A DNA stretch of 64,000 bases, from the NCBI GenBank assembly GCA_963698405.1, contig CAVOQT010000010.1, positions 1 through 64,000 on the forward strand. The letters are read 5' to 3'. Shown here one piece after another: positions 1 through 8,231 of this stretch; position 1 is the stretch's first letter, and each line of letters begins with the position of its first letter. Made by a program: the position numbers and the translations under genes. Below the pieces are notes generated by a model, which saw only the letters and a program-made list of their open reading frames with translations, ran no database searches and was not told the origin of the DNA. Origin of the DNA: SHZI01 sp963698405. GTDB taxonomy: Bacteria > Pseudomonadota > Gammaproteobacteria > Steroidobacterales > GCA-2729495.

Positions 1-742
1 GTGTTGTGACAGGCTGGGCTGCCTGCCAGTTATGCACGACGAAGTAATTGGCGACACTGGCGAATATATCGCTCCAGTCACTCAGGAGATTGCGCCGACC
101 GTCGTTGTTGCCATCCACCGAGAAGTTGCGGTAGCTGCTCGGGATGAACTGTGGCGGCCCGAGTGCACCGGCATAGGAGCCGGTCAGCTGGCTGATATCG
201 AGCTGTTCATCGCGGGCCAGCAGGAATAACTGGCGCAGCTCGCCGCGAAAAAACGTGCTGCGTGGCGGATAGTCGAAAGCCAGTGTGGCCAGCGCATCGA
301 TGGCCCGGTAACTGCCGGTTCTGGTGCCATAGAAGGTTTCCACACCGATGATTGCAGTGATGATTTCCGGCGGCACGCCGGTCTTCAGCGCGATCTGCCG
401 GAGTTCTGTCTCGTGTTGGCGGAAAAAGTCGACACCACCGCTGATGCGTCGTGGCGTCAGGAAAATTTCCCGGTATTCGAACCATGGCTTGACCTTCTCG
501 GCTGGTCGGGTCATGGCGTCGATGATGCTCTGCTTCGACTCCATTGCCGTGAATACCGTGCCCAGGTACTTCGTTTCGAAGCCGTCGTTGGCAACCAGTT
601 CGGTCATGAACTCGCGCACCTCTGGACGCTCGAGATCGAGGCTCCAGGCGGGTGCAGGGTTGAGGGTGAGGGCGCCTGTAGCGACAAACAGTGTGGCAAG
701 CGCCGCCGCGGCCCGTTGCCGGCCGTAAAGGGTCGGAATCAT
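1..742 (-). CDS. mltB: Lytic murein transglycosylase B, partial (3' end beyond the left edge)
   Basis: Soluble or membrane-bound lytic transglycosylase that cleaves the MurNAc-GlcNAc bond of peptidoglycan in the periplasm. Reading leftward from the ATG at 742 there is a hydrophobic signal region, then the MltB-type fold: the motif IGVETFYG holds the expected catalytic Glu, and GSYAGALGPPQFIPSSY matches the GSYAGAMGxxQFMPSSY family signature. About 247 codons are visible and the C-terminus lies outside the window. The ATG overlaps the rodA stop as ATGA, so translation is probably coupled to rodA and the enzyme belongs to the elongation operon. Family assignment is firm; whether it carries a lipobox is not clear, since no obvious Cys follows the signal. 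Confidence 0.9.
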   Translation of the reverse strand, partial: MIPTLYGRQRAAAALATLFVATGALTLNPAPAWSLDLERPEVREFMTELVANDGFETKYLGTVFTAMESKQSIIDAMTRPAEKVKPWFEYREIFLTPRRISGGVDFFRQHETELRQIALKTGVPPEIITAIIGVETFYGTRTGSYRAIDALATLAFDYPPRSTFFRGELRQLFLLARDEQLDISQLTGSYAGALGPPQFIPSSYRNFSVDGNNDGRRNLLSDWSDIFASVANYFVVHNWQAAQPVTT

Positions 743-1881
743 CGAGCTACCAGTTTCCGGTGGGTGTGAACGGACATCAGAATACCGAAACACGCCATCA
801 GGGTCACCATTGAGGTGCCGCCGGCACTGACCAGCGGCAGCGGTACGCCGACCACGGGGATCAGTCCCATCACCATGGCCGTGTTGACGAACACATAGAA
901 GAAGAACGTGGTGCTGAGCGTACCGGCGAGCAGGCGTGAAAAGGTATCCGGCGCATTGGCGGCGATGAACAGTCCCCGGCCGACGATGAACAGATAGAGC
1001 ATCAACAGTGCCAGTGCGCCGAGCAGGCCGAACTCCTCACCGATCACGGCAAAGATGAAGTCCGTATGCCGCTCTGGCAGAAATTCGAGCTGGCCCTGCG
1101 TGCCGTTCAGCCAGCCCTTGCCGAAGACGCCTCCTGAGCCGATCGCGATCTTTGACTGGATGATGTGGTAGCCGGCACCGAGCGGGTCGCTTTCGGGGTC
1201 GAGCAGGGTCAGTACGCGCTTGCGCTGGTAATCGTGCATGACCATCCAGAGTGCCGGCATGGCGGCAGCTGCTATGGCTGCTGCTGCAGCAATGTAACGC
1301 CAGCCGAGACCGGCCAGAAAGATCACCACGGCGCCGGACAGCACGATCAGTATCGAAGTGCCCAGATCCGGCTGCACGGCGATCATGCCGGCAGGCAGAA
1401 ACGTCACGATGATGGCCAGCATCACCACCCCGGGTGAGGGCGGCAGTGGCCGTTCGTGCAGCAGCCAGCAGAGCAGCAGTGGTACGCCGAGCTTCATGAT
1501 TTCCGAGGGCTGGAAGCGTATGCCCACGTCGAGCCAGCGCTGTGCGCCCTTGCCGATCTCGCCGGTCGCGAGCACCAGGATCAGCAGCAGCAGCCCGAGT
1601 GCGTAGATAAAGGGTGCGCCACGCCGCAGCCAACCGGGATTGATCTGCGCCATGAACAGCAGTGCGCCAAATGCCAGCAGCATGCGCACCGCCTGATCCA
1701 GCAGTTGGCGGATCTGCTGTCCTTCCGCGCTGTACAGTGCCAGCAGGCTGAACAGCAGCACGCCCAGGATGCCGATCAGCAGCGGTCCGTCGAGGTGCAT
1801 GAGCCGCAATATGCGCGACAGCAGGCTCAGTTCGACCCGGCTCCGGCTCTCGGTGCTGATGTTCAGCAGCGGGTTGCTCAC
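739..1881 (-). CDS. rodA: Peptidoglycan glycosyltransferase RodA (SEDS family)
   Basis: RodA polymerises lipid II into glycan strands during lateral wall growth and works with PBP2. The protein has 380 residues and about ten membrane segments. The SEDS signature HTDFIFAVIGEEFGLLG is present; its Asp is the residue known to be essential in this family. The C-terminal part has the PVVGVPLPLVSAGGTS motif, also typical of RodA/FtsW. It sits 10 bp downstream of mrdA and overlaps mltB by 4 bp, so it is the penultimate gene of the mreBCD-mrdA-rodA-mltB operon. Its place next to PBP2 and MreBCD argues for RodA rather than FtsW. Confidence 0.97.
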   Translation of the reverse strand: MSNPLLNISTESRSRVELSLLSRILRLMHLDGPLLIGILGVLLFSLLALYSAEGQQIRQLLDQAVRMLLAFGALLFMAQINPGWLRRGAPFIYALGLLLLILVLATGEIGKGAQRWLDVGIRFQPSEIMKLGVPLLLCWLLHERPLPPSPGVVMLAIIVTFLPAGMIAVQPDLGTSILIVLSGAVVIFLAGLGWRYIAAAAAIAAAAMPALWMVMHDYQRKRVLTLLDPESDPLGAGYHIIQSKIAIGSGGVFGKGWLNGTQGQLEFLPERHTDFIFAVIGEEFGLLGALALLMLYLFIVGRGLFIAANAPDTFSRLLAGTLSTTFFFYVFVNTAMVMGLIPVVGVPLPLVSAGGTSMVTLMACFGILMSVHTHRKLVAR

Positions 1882-1891
1882 GATGTGCGAC

Positions 1892-3751
1892 TCATGTGCT
1901 GGTCTTCAGATAGGCGTTGATCACGTCCAGTGCGATGGGCGCTGCGGCCTTGCTGCCGCTCTCACCGTTCTCGATGACCACTGCAACGGCAATACGCGGG
2001 GCGTCGAGCGGCGCAAAGGCGATGAACAGGGCATGGTCGCGCCGGCGTTCATCAACCTCACTGGCCTTGTATTTCTCGCCCTGCTTGACGCTGAATACCT
2101 GCGCGGTACCGCTCTTGCCAGCCATCGGGAACGCGGCCCGCATGCCGACTCCGCGCGCGGTTCCGCGCGGCCCCTGCATGACACCGTGCATGCCTTCGAT
2201 GATGGCATCCCAACGCAAGGCATCCTGCTCGCCGACGGGCGGCAGTGGGCGGGCTGCCCGGTATTCGATAAGCCCGGTTTTCGGGTCGCGTGCACCCTTG
2301 AATAGCGTCGGCTGAAAACGCTGCCCACGGGCGGCAATGGTGGCCGCCGCATGCGCCAGTTGCAGTGGTGTCACCAGCATATAGCCCTGGCCGATACCTG
2401 CGATGACGGTTTCGCCGGGAAACCAGACCTGTGCAGCGCGATTCTTGAACGCCTTCTTCTTCCAGGCGGGGGAGGGCACGATGCCGGTCTGCTCACCCTC
2501 GAGATCGATGCCGGTACTGGCGCCGAGACCGAACTCGCGCATGAATCCACCCATGCGCTCAATGCCGAGATCACGGGCCAGACCGTAATAGTAGACATCA
2601 CAGGATTGCTCGATGCTTTCATAAAGGCCGACGCTGCCATGACCCTCTGGCTTCCAGTCGCGGTAGCGGTGGCTGCTGCCTGGCAGGGAGTACGCGCCAC
2701 CACAGTGCACCCGCTTCTGTGTGGAGGTCACGCCGAAATGCAGACCCGCCAGTGCGACGATCGGCTTGATCGTGGAGCCCGGCGGGTACTGGCCGCGCAG
2801 CGCCCGGTTGAATAGCGGTCGGTCGATGTCTTCCTGCAGGGCCAGATATGCGCGACGGCTGAGTCCTGCGCTGATCGCATTCGGGTCATAGGCCGGGGTG
2901 CTGGTGAACGCCAGCACTTCGCCGCTGTCCGGGTCGATGGCCACAACGGCGCCGCGCCTGCCGCTCAGCGCCTTGCTTGCCGCCAGTTGTGCATCCAGAT
3001 CGATGGTCAACAGGACATCCCGGCCCGGCAGCGGACGCACCCGTTTGAGTACGCGCATCTTGCGGCCATGCGCGTTGACGACCATGTCTTCGTGTCCGGA
3101 TGTGCCGTGCAGGTCTGACTCAAAGCTGCGTTCTGCCGCACTCTTGCCGACGTGCGTGGTGCCGGCATATTCGACCGGGTCGAGTTCACGCTTGTCAGCA
3201 ACGCTCAGACTGCCGACGTAGCCGAGTACATGTGCTGCCGCCTCGCCATATGGATAGCTGCGTCCCAGGCGGGCACGAATCTCGAGACCGGGAAAGTGTG
3301 GGCGACGCACGGCAAACGCCGCCAGTTCCTCATCGCTCAGGCGTTCGGCGATGATCAGCGTTTCGAAGGAGCGACGACTGGCCAGCAGTTCGCGCAGTTC
3401 GCCGAGATCCTCGCTTGCAAGAATGCCGGCAGCCACCAGCCGGTTTAGCGTGTCGGGCATGTCCAGAACCCGCTCGGGCGTGATTTCCAGCTGATAACTC
3501 GGCCGGTTCTCTGCCAGCACCTTGCCGTTGCGGTCGAGGATCAGGCCGCGGATCGGCGGGATCGGCTCAGCGCGGATCTGGTTACCGCTGGATTGTGCGG
3601 AAAAGTATTCGTACTCGACAACCTGCAGCTGCGCCAGGCGGAGGATCACCAGCATGCCGAGTGCCAGCAGCATGAACACGGTAAGCAGAATGCGGCTGTT
3701 GAATAGCTGCTGTTCCCGCCAGTGCTCCTTGATGCGTGACGCAGGTGCCAT
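1892..3751 (-). CDS. mrdA: Penicillin-binding protein 2 (peptidoglycan D,D-transpeptidase)
   Basis: Class B PBP that cross-links peptidoglycan in the elongasome together with RodA. It has 619 residues, close to the usual 600-650. An N-terminal transmembrane helix (about residues 20-40) is followed by the dimerisation/pedestal domain with the PIRGLILDRNGKVLAENR motif. The transpeptidase domain shows GSTIKP (SxxK, near residue 326), SCD (SxN-type position) and KSGTAQ (KSG box, near residue 545). The start ATG shares one base with the mreD stop (TGATG), indicating translational coupling. No missing catalytic residue is seen. Confidence 0.97.
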   Translation of the reverse strand: MAPASRIKEHWREQQLFNSRILLTVFMLLALGMLVILRLAQLQVVEYEYFSAQSSGNQIRAEPIPPIRGLILDRNGKVLAENRPSYQLEITPERVLDMPDTLNRLVAAGILASEDLGELRELLASRRSFETLIIAERLSDEELAAFAVRRPHFPGLEIRARLGRSYPYGEAAAHVLGYVGSLSVADKRELDPVEYAGTTHVGKSAAERSFESDLHGTSGHEDMVVNAHGRKMRVLKRVRPLPGRDVLLTIDLDAQLAASKALSGRRGAVVAIDPDSGEVLAFTSTPAYDPNAISAGLSRRAYLALQEDIDRPLFNRALRGQYPPGSTIKPIVALAGLHFGVTSTQKRVHCGGAYSLPGSSHRYRDWKPEGHGSVGLYESIEQSCDVYYYGLARDLGIERMGGFMREFGLGASTGIDLEGEQTGIVPSPAWKKKAFKNRAAQVWFPGETVIAGIGQGYMLVTPLQLAHAAATIAARGQRFQPTLFKGARDPKTGLIEYRAARPLPPVGEQDALRWDAIIEGMHGVMQGPRGTARGVGMRAAFPMAGKSGTAQVFSVKQGEKYKASEVDERRRDHALFIAFAPLDAPRIAVAVVIENGESGSKAAAPIALDVINAYLKTST

Positions 3752-4242
3752 CAGCTAAAGCTCGATTTGCGCCGTTCCAGGCGTTCGCGGACACGATCCA
3801 TCACGGCCATCAGTACCGGCCAGAACACTGCGGCGGCAAACACCGGCCCCCAGCGTTGCGGGCCGAGTGTGGCACGCCCGGTTGCGCCATCGATCCACAG
3901 CAGCAGGAAGGCTTCCAGAAAGGTCAGCGCGAAAACTGCCAGTGTCAGTTGCCAGAGCGGGAACACGCGCAGCTGCAGATGCAGGCGCAATACCAGATAG
4001 GTAACCACGCTCAGGGTCAGCGCATGCTGGCCGAGCAGGCTGCCATGCGCGATATCGAGCAGCAGCCCGAGCATGAAAGCACTGAACACGCCAAAGCGGC
4101 TTGGCCACATCAGCGCCCAGTAGATCATCGTCATGGTGGTGAATGCCGGGCGTAATGGCTGGGCGAAGTCCGGCAGGGGCAGCAGTTCAGCGGTCAATGC
4201 CAGCAACAGGATGCACCAGACCGGCCAGCGTGAATTCCTCAT
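3751..4242 (-). CDS. mreD: Rod shape-determining protein MreD
   Basis: Small integral membrane protein (163 residues, about five membrane segments) that links the MreB cytoskeleton with MreC and the synthetic enzymes. MreD proteins are poorly conserved. The call rests on length, hydrophobic profile, the family-like MTMIYWALMWPSRFGVFSAFMLGLLLDIAHGSLLGQHAL segment (split here only for description: MTMIYWALMWPSRFG, then GLLLDIAHGSLLGQHAL) and position between mreC and mrdA. The start overlaps the mreC stop by 4 bp and the stop overlaps the mrdA start by 1 bp. Confidence 0.93.
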   Translation of the reverse strand: MRNSRWPVWCILLLALTAELLPLPDFAQPLRPAFTTMTMIYWALMWPSRFGVFSAFMLGLLLDIAHGSLLGQHALTLSVVTYLVLRLHLQLRVFPLWQLTLAVFALTFLEAFLLLWIDGATGRATLGPQRWGPVFAAAVFWPVLMAVMDRVRERLERRKSSFS

Positions 4243-5120
4243 CGGGCTGGTTCCACCGCAGGGTTGGTTGGCGGTTCGGGTTCCGGGCTGAATACCAGCA
4301 ATACTTCGTGCAGGCGGTCGAGGCTTGCAGCAGGTCTGGCCATCACCTCAAGAAAGGCGTCGCCGCCGGATCCATCGACAGTGCTGATCGTGCCAACCGG
4401 ATAGCCGGCCGGAAACCGGCCGCCCAGTCCTGAGGTCACCAGCAGGTCGCCGGCCTTCACGTCGGCGTTGCGGGTCAGGAACGGTAGCGACAGTTCGTCG
4501 AGGTTGCCGGTACCTACGGCGATGGTGCGCATGCCGTTGCGCACGACCTCGACCGGGACCGCATGATCCGGGTCGGTGATCAGAATGGCTTCAGAGGTGT
4601 AGATCTGGTCACGCATTATCTGGCCGACGACGCCGTCCGCGTCCAGCAGCACCTGCCCGGCGTAAGCCCCTTGCGGGCTGCCCTTGTTCAGTATGATCCG
4701 GTGACGCAGGGGGTCCATGTCCACGGCGAGGATTTCACCCACTGTCATGCGATCCGGTACGCGTGAGCGTGAGTCGAGCAGCGCGCGGAAGCGCTGGTTT
4801 TCAGCCTGTAGTGCCGCCATGCGTTGCAGCTGCGCGGCCTGTACGAGAGCCTGTTGATGCAGTGCCGCGTTTTCGCCGACGAGCGTGCTGCGCAAGGCGA
4901 GGTTTTCCTGCATCCAGTGCAGTCCGGCCGCCGGTGCGTTGATGGCGGCCTGCAGCGGATATATCGCCGCACTCAGCCAGGTACGCACCTGGTCCAGATA
5001 AGCACCCCGGTGATCGACGAACATCAGCACGACTGACAGCGTTGCGGTCAGGAAGAACCCCAGCCCGGGGCTGGCATTACGGTAGCTGCGTGCTTCGCTA
5101 TCAGCTGAAGAAGACACCAT
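4239..5120 (-). CDS. mreC: Rod shape-determining protein MreC
   Basis: Bitopic periplasmic scaffold protein of the elongasome, 293 residues. It has a short cytoplasmic tail, a membrane helix at about residues 18-38, a coiled-coil stretch rich in Ala/Leu/Gln (about 70-115, the LQRMAALQAENQRFRALL region) and the beta-barrel domains with the VGEILAVDMDPLRHRIILNKG and DLLVTSGLGGRFPAGYPVG signatures. It lies 88 bp downstream of mreB and overlaps mreD by 4 bp. Length and domain order are normal. Confidence 0.96.
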   Translation of the reverse strand: MVSSSADSEARSYRNASPGLGFFLTATLSVVLMFVDHRGAYLDQVRTWLSAAIYPLQAAINAPAAGLHWMQENLALRSTLVGENAALHQQALVQAAQLQRMAALQAENQRFRALLDSRSRVPDRMTVGEILAVDMDPLRHRIILNKGSPQGAYAGQVLLDADGVVGQIMRDQIYTSEAILITDPDHAVPVEVVRNGMRTIAVGTGNLDELSLPFLTRNADVKAGDLLVTSGLGGRFPAGYPVGTISTVDGSGGDAFLEVMARPAASLDRLHEVLLVFSPEPEPPTNPAVEPAR

Positions 5121-5208
5121 GCCGGGTCCGCGTTTTCGGCGACGATTGACGGGAGCGCGCCTGGGAACGCCGGTTTACAGGTGCTCCAGCCGGCATCATC
5201 GGCTGAGG

Positions 5209-6252
5209 TTACTCCAGCCCGAGCGTAGAAGGCGGGATTTTGTCCACCTGTTCGAGGATGCGACCGCCACCGCGGGCCACGCAGGTGAGCGGTTCGTCGG
5301 CAATCACCACCGGCAGGCCGGTTTCTTCCATGATGAGCTTGTCGATGAGCCGCAGCAGTGCGCCGCCGCCGGTCAGCACGATGCCTCGTTCGGCGACATC
5401 GGCGCCAAGCTCGGGCGGTGTCTGCTCGAGCGCCTGTTTGACGGCCTGTACGATGCCTTGCAGCGGCTCCTGCAGCGCTTCGAGGATTTCATTGCTGTTC
5501 AGGCTGAAGCTGCGCGGCACACCTTCGGAAAGGTTGCGGCCCTTGACCGAGATCTCCTTGACCTCGTCGCCGGGGAACGCCGAGCCGATTTCCTTCTTGA
5601 TGCGCTCGGCAGTGGCCTCGCCAATCAGGATGCCGTAGTTGCGGCGCACGTAATTGATGATCGCCTCGTCGAACTTGTCGCCACCGATACGCACCGAGGC
5701 GGCATAGACGATGCCGTTGAGGGAGATCACCGCGACTTCCGAGGTGCCGCCGCCGATGTCGAGCACCATTGAGCCGCGCGCCTCGTGTACCGGCATGCCG
5801 GCGCCAACCGCAGCCGCCATCGGCTCTTCGATCAGCCACACTTTGCGCGCGCCGGCGCTTTCAGCGGATTCGCGGATTGCGCGGCGCTCTACCTGGGTAG
5901 AGCCGTAGGGCACGCAGACCACCACGCGCGGGCTGGGCCGGAAATAGCGGCCCGGCGTAGCCCTGCGAATGAAGTGCTGGAGCATCTTTTCCGTGACCGT
6001 GTAATCAGCGATGACGCCATCTTTCAGCGGCCGGATTGCGGTGATGTTGCCGGGCGTGCGACCGAGCATTTGCTTGGCCTGCAGGCCGACCGCTTCCACG
6101 GTCTTGCCGCCGCGGCCGGGTTCTTCCCGGATCGCGACCACTGATGGTTCGTTGAGCACGATCCCCTGACCCGCAAGATAGATCAGCGTATTCGCAGTGC
6201 CCAGATCTATGGAGAGATCGTGGGAGAAATATCCCCGCAGCCGTTTCAGCAT
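5209..6252 (-). CDS. mreB: Cell shape-determining actin homologue MreB
   Basis: Bacterial actin that forms membrane-associated filaments directing lateral wall synthesis. The 347 residues give the full-length protein. Near the N-terminus the IDLGTANTLIY phosphate-binding loop is visible, followed by the family's MLGRTPGNITAIRPLKDGVIADY, MVLDIGGGTSEVAVISL and GIVLTGGGALLRLID nucleotide-binding motifs. It is the first gene of the leftward operon and is divergent from gatC; the 137 bp between the two starts must hold both promoters, but no strong consensus hexamers stand out there. Confidence 0.98.
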   Translation of the reverse strand: MLKRLRGYFSHDLSIDLGTANTLIYLAGQGIVLNEPSVVAIREEPGRGGKTVEAVGLQAKQMLGRTPGNITAIRPLKDGVIADYTVTEKMLQHFIRRATPGRYFRPSPRVVVCVPYGSTQVERRAIRESAESAGARKVWLIEEPMAAAVGAGMPVHEARGSMVLDIGGGTSEVAVISLNGIVYAASVRIGGDKFDEAIINYVRRNYGILIGEATAERIKKEIGSAFPGDEVKEISVKGRNLSEGVPRSFSLNSNEILEALQEPLQGIVQAVKQALEQTPPELGADVAERGIVLTGGGALLRLIDKLIMEETGLPVVIADEPLTCVARGGGRILEQVDKIPPSTLGLE

Positions 6253-6389
6253 GATTCCCCGCGATCGGCGAGTGGTGAGAAGCAGAAGCTGACTAATCTA
6301 GCAACGAGGGTCGCATTCAGCAACTGCGGTGTATTATTGGCTTCCGCGCCCATGGCTTCCCGCCTGGCGTTATCAATGGTTTGAGCGCC

Positions 6390-6677
6390 GTGAAACTGAC
6401 CCGTCAGGATGTGGAGCAGATTGCCCATCTCGCCCGCCTTGAGCTCGGCGCCGACGAGATCGATGGTGTGGTCGAGAAGCTGGGCCGTATCGTGAGCTTC
6501 GTCGATCAGCTGCAGGCGGCTGATACCGGCAGCGTGGCACCCATGGCGCACCCGTTCGATATGGCGCAGCGACTGCGTCCTGACGAGGTGACCGAGCCAG
6601 ACCGGCGCGATGACTACCAGCGCAATGCCAGCGCGGTGGCTGATGGCTTCTATACCGTTCCGCGGGTTATCGAGTAG
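6390..6677 (+). CDS. gatC: Asp-tRNA(Asn)/Glu-tRNA(Gln) amidotransferase subunit C
   Basis: Small stabilising subunit of the GatCAB amidotransferase, which converts misacylated Glu-tRNA(Gln) or Asp-tRNA(Asn). From the GTG at 6390 the protein begins MKLTRQDVEQIAHLARLEL, the standard GatC opening, giving 95 residues. A TTG nine bases upstream (6381) is in frame and would add three residues; neither start has a clear ribosome-binding site, so the start is chosen by family alignment. It is followed 21 bp later by gatA. A tRNA-Gln gene is present at 28992, but whether glutaminyl-tRNA synthetase is also encoded cannot be told from here. Confidence 0.93.
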   Translation: MKLTRQDVEQIAHLARLELGADEIDGVVEKLGRIVSFVDQLQAADTGSVAPMAHPFDMAQRLRPDEVTEPDRRDDYQRNASAVADGFYTVPRVIE

Positions 6678-6698
6678 GGGTTCCGGCTGCCGGTTTGC

Positions 6699-8231
6699 AT
6701 GTCACGTTCAACCATCACCCAGCTTGCCCGCGCACTGCGCGCTCGCGAAGTCAGCAGCCGCGAGCTGGTGGCTGACGCGCTGGCGCGGATCGACGCGCTG
6801 GACGGCAGCCTGAACAGCTTTATCAGTGTCGAGCCGGCGCTGGCGCTGGCAGCGGCCGAGCGTGCCGACCAGCAGCTGGCACGCGGTGAGGGCGGTCCGC
6901 TGACCGGTATTCCGTTCGCCCACAAGGACATCTTCTGTACTGCCGGCGTACGCACCACCTGTGGCTCGAAGATGCTGGCCGACTTTGTTCCGCCCTACGA
7001 TGCGACCGTGGTTGCGCGTCTGGCGGCCGCCGGCATCGTCATGCTCGGCAAGACCAACATGGATGAGTTTGCGATGGGCTCGTCCAATGAGACGAGTTAT
7101 TTCGGTCCGGTGCGCAATCCCTGGGACCTGGCGCGCTCGCCGGGTGGTTCTTCAGGTGGTTCGGCGGCGGCCGTGGCGGCGGGGCTGGTGCCGGCCGCTA
7201 CGGGCACCGATACCGGCGGCTCGATTCGGCAACCGGCGGCGCTGACCGGTATCACTGGCCTCAAGCCGACCTATGGCCGCGTGTCGCGCTACGGCATGGT
7301 GGCGTTTGCCTCCAGCCTTGATCAGGCTGGCGTGCTGACGCTGACAGCCGAGGATGCGGCGCTGTTGCTGGCCGCGATGGCGGGCTTCGATCCGCGCGAT
7401 TCAACCTCGGCTGAGCTGCCGGTGCCTGACTATCAGGCACAACTGGCCGCCGCAGTCGCCGGCAAGCGCATCGGCCTGCCGAAAGAATTCCTCGATGCCG
7501 GCCTGGATCCGGATTCCGCCGCCGCGGTGCGCGAAGCATTGCGTGTCTATGAGCGGCTGGGTGCGACGCTGGTGGAGATCTCGCTGCCGAGCCTTGCGCT
7601 GTCCGTGCCGACCTACTACATCGTCGCACCCGCCGAGTGTTCGTCGAATCTGTCGCGTTTCGACGGGGTGCGTTTTGGTCACCGGCACGCCGGTGCAACG
7701 ACACTTGAAGAGCTGTACAGGAAATCCCGCGGCGAAGGTTTTGGTGCCGAGGTCAAGCGCCGGATCCTGACCGGCACCTATGTGCTGTCGGCAGGCTATT
7801 ACGATGCCTATTACCTGAAGGCGCAGAAGGCGCGGCAGCTGATCGCCGATGATTTCCGGCGCTGTTTTGCCGACGTGGACATCATTGCCGGGCCGACTGC
7901 ACCCACGCCGGCCTTCCGGTTGGGCGAAAAGGTCGATGACCCGGTGCAGATGTACCTGAACGACATCTATACGATCCCGGTCAACCTTGCGGGGTTGCCG
8001 GGTATCTCGATCCCCTGTGGCCTTTCCGCCGGCCTGCCGGTCGGCCTGCAGCTTATCGGCCCGCACTTCGGCGAGGGCCCGCTGCTCAATTTTGCCCACG
8101 TCTATCAGCGCGAGACCGACTGGCATGCAGAAGCGCCCGTCGTAGGAGCGGCTTCAGCCGCGATCCCATCCCCTGTTGCTGTGTCGATCGCGGCTGAAGC
8201 CGCTCCCACGGCGGAACGGAAGCCGCGATGA
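6699..8231 (+). CDS. gatA: Asp-tRNA(Asn)/Glu-tRNA(Gln) amidotransferase subunit A, with REP-derived C-terminal tail
   Basis: Catalytic amidase subunit that releases ammonia from glutamine for transamidation. The amidase signature triad is visible: Lys in HKDIF, the cis-Ser in PGGSSGGSAAAVAAG, and the nucleophile in GTDTGGSIRQPAA. The family normally ends just after the segment seen here as NFAHVYQRETDW. In this copy the frame continues for about 33 more residues (EAPVVGAASAAIPSPVAVSI and onward), and those codons are an inverted pair of REP palindromes at 8142-8209. The stop still overlaps the gatB ATG as ATGA. The tail is therefore probably a recent in-frame insertion tolerated at the C-terminus. 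It makes the protein 510 residues instead of the usual ~485. Confidence 0.96.
   Translation: MSRSTITQLARALRAREVSSRELVADALARIDALDGSLNSFISVEPALALAAAERADQQLARGEGGPLTGIPFAHKDIFCTAGVRTTCGSKMLADFVPPYDATVVARLAAAGIVMLGKTNMDEFAMGSSNETSYFGPVRNPWDLARSPGGSSGGSAAAVAAGLVPAATGTDTGGSIRQPAALTGITGLKPTYGRVSRYGMVAFASSLDQAGVLTLTAEDAALLLAAMAGFDPRDSTSAELPVPDYQAQLAAAVAGKRIGLPKEFLDAGLDPDSAAAVREALRVYERLGATLVEISLPSLALSVPTYYIVAPAECSSNLSRFDGVRFGHRHAGATTLEELYRKSRGEGFGAEVKRRILTGTYVLSAGYYDAYYLKAQKARQLIADDFRRCFADVDIIAGPTAPTPAFRLGEKVDDPVQMYLNDIYTIPVNLAGLPGISIPCGLSAGLPVGLQLIGPHFGEGPLLNFAHVYQRETDWHAEAPVVGAASAAIPSPVAVSIAAEAAPTAERKPR
8142..8209. repeat. Inverted pair of REP elements (BIME-like) inside the 3' end of gatA
   Basis: The left copy starts with GTAGGAGCGGCTTCAGCCGC at 8142. 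The right copy (about 8186-8209) is its reverse complement, and the arms share a perfect 20 bp match (8145-8164 with 8187-8206) around a ~22 bp spacer, so the pair can form a long hairpin. The leading GTAG tetranucleotide plus a GC-rich imperfect palindrome is the known layout of REPs mobilised by RAYT (REP-associated tyrosine) transposases. No RAYT gene is in the window. A further copy lies at 45415. Confidence 0.9.

Noticed and set aside
32..769. Several rightward frames over the first 770 bp
   Set aside because: They are antisense to mltB, whose leftward reading shows clear lytic transglycosylase motifs.
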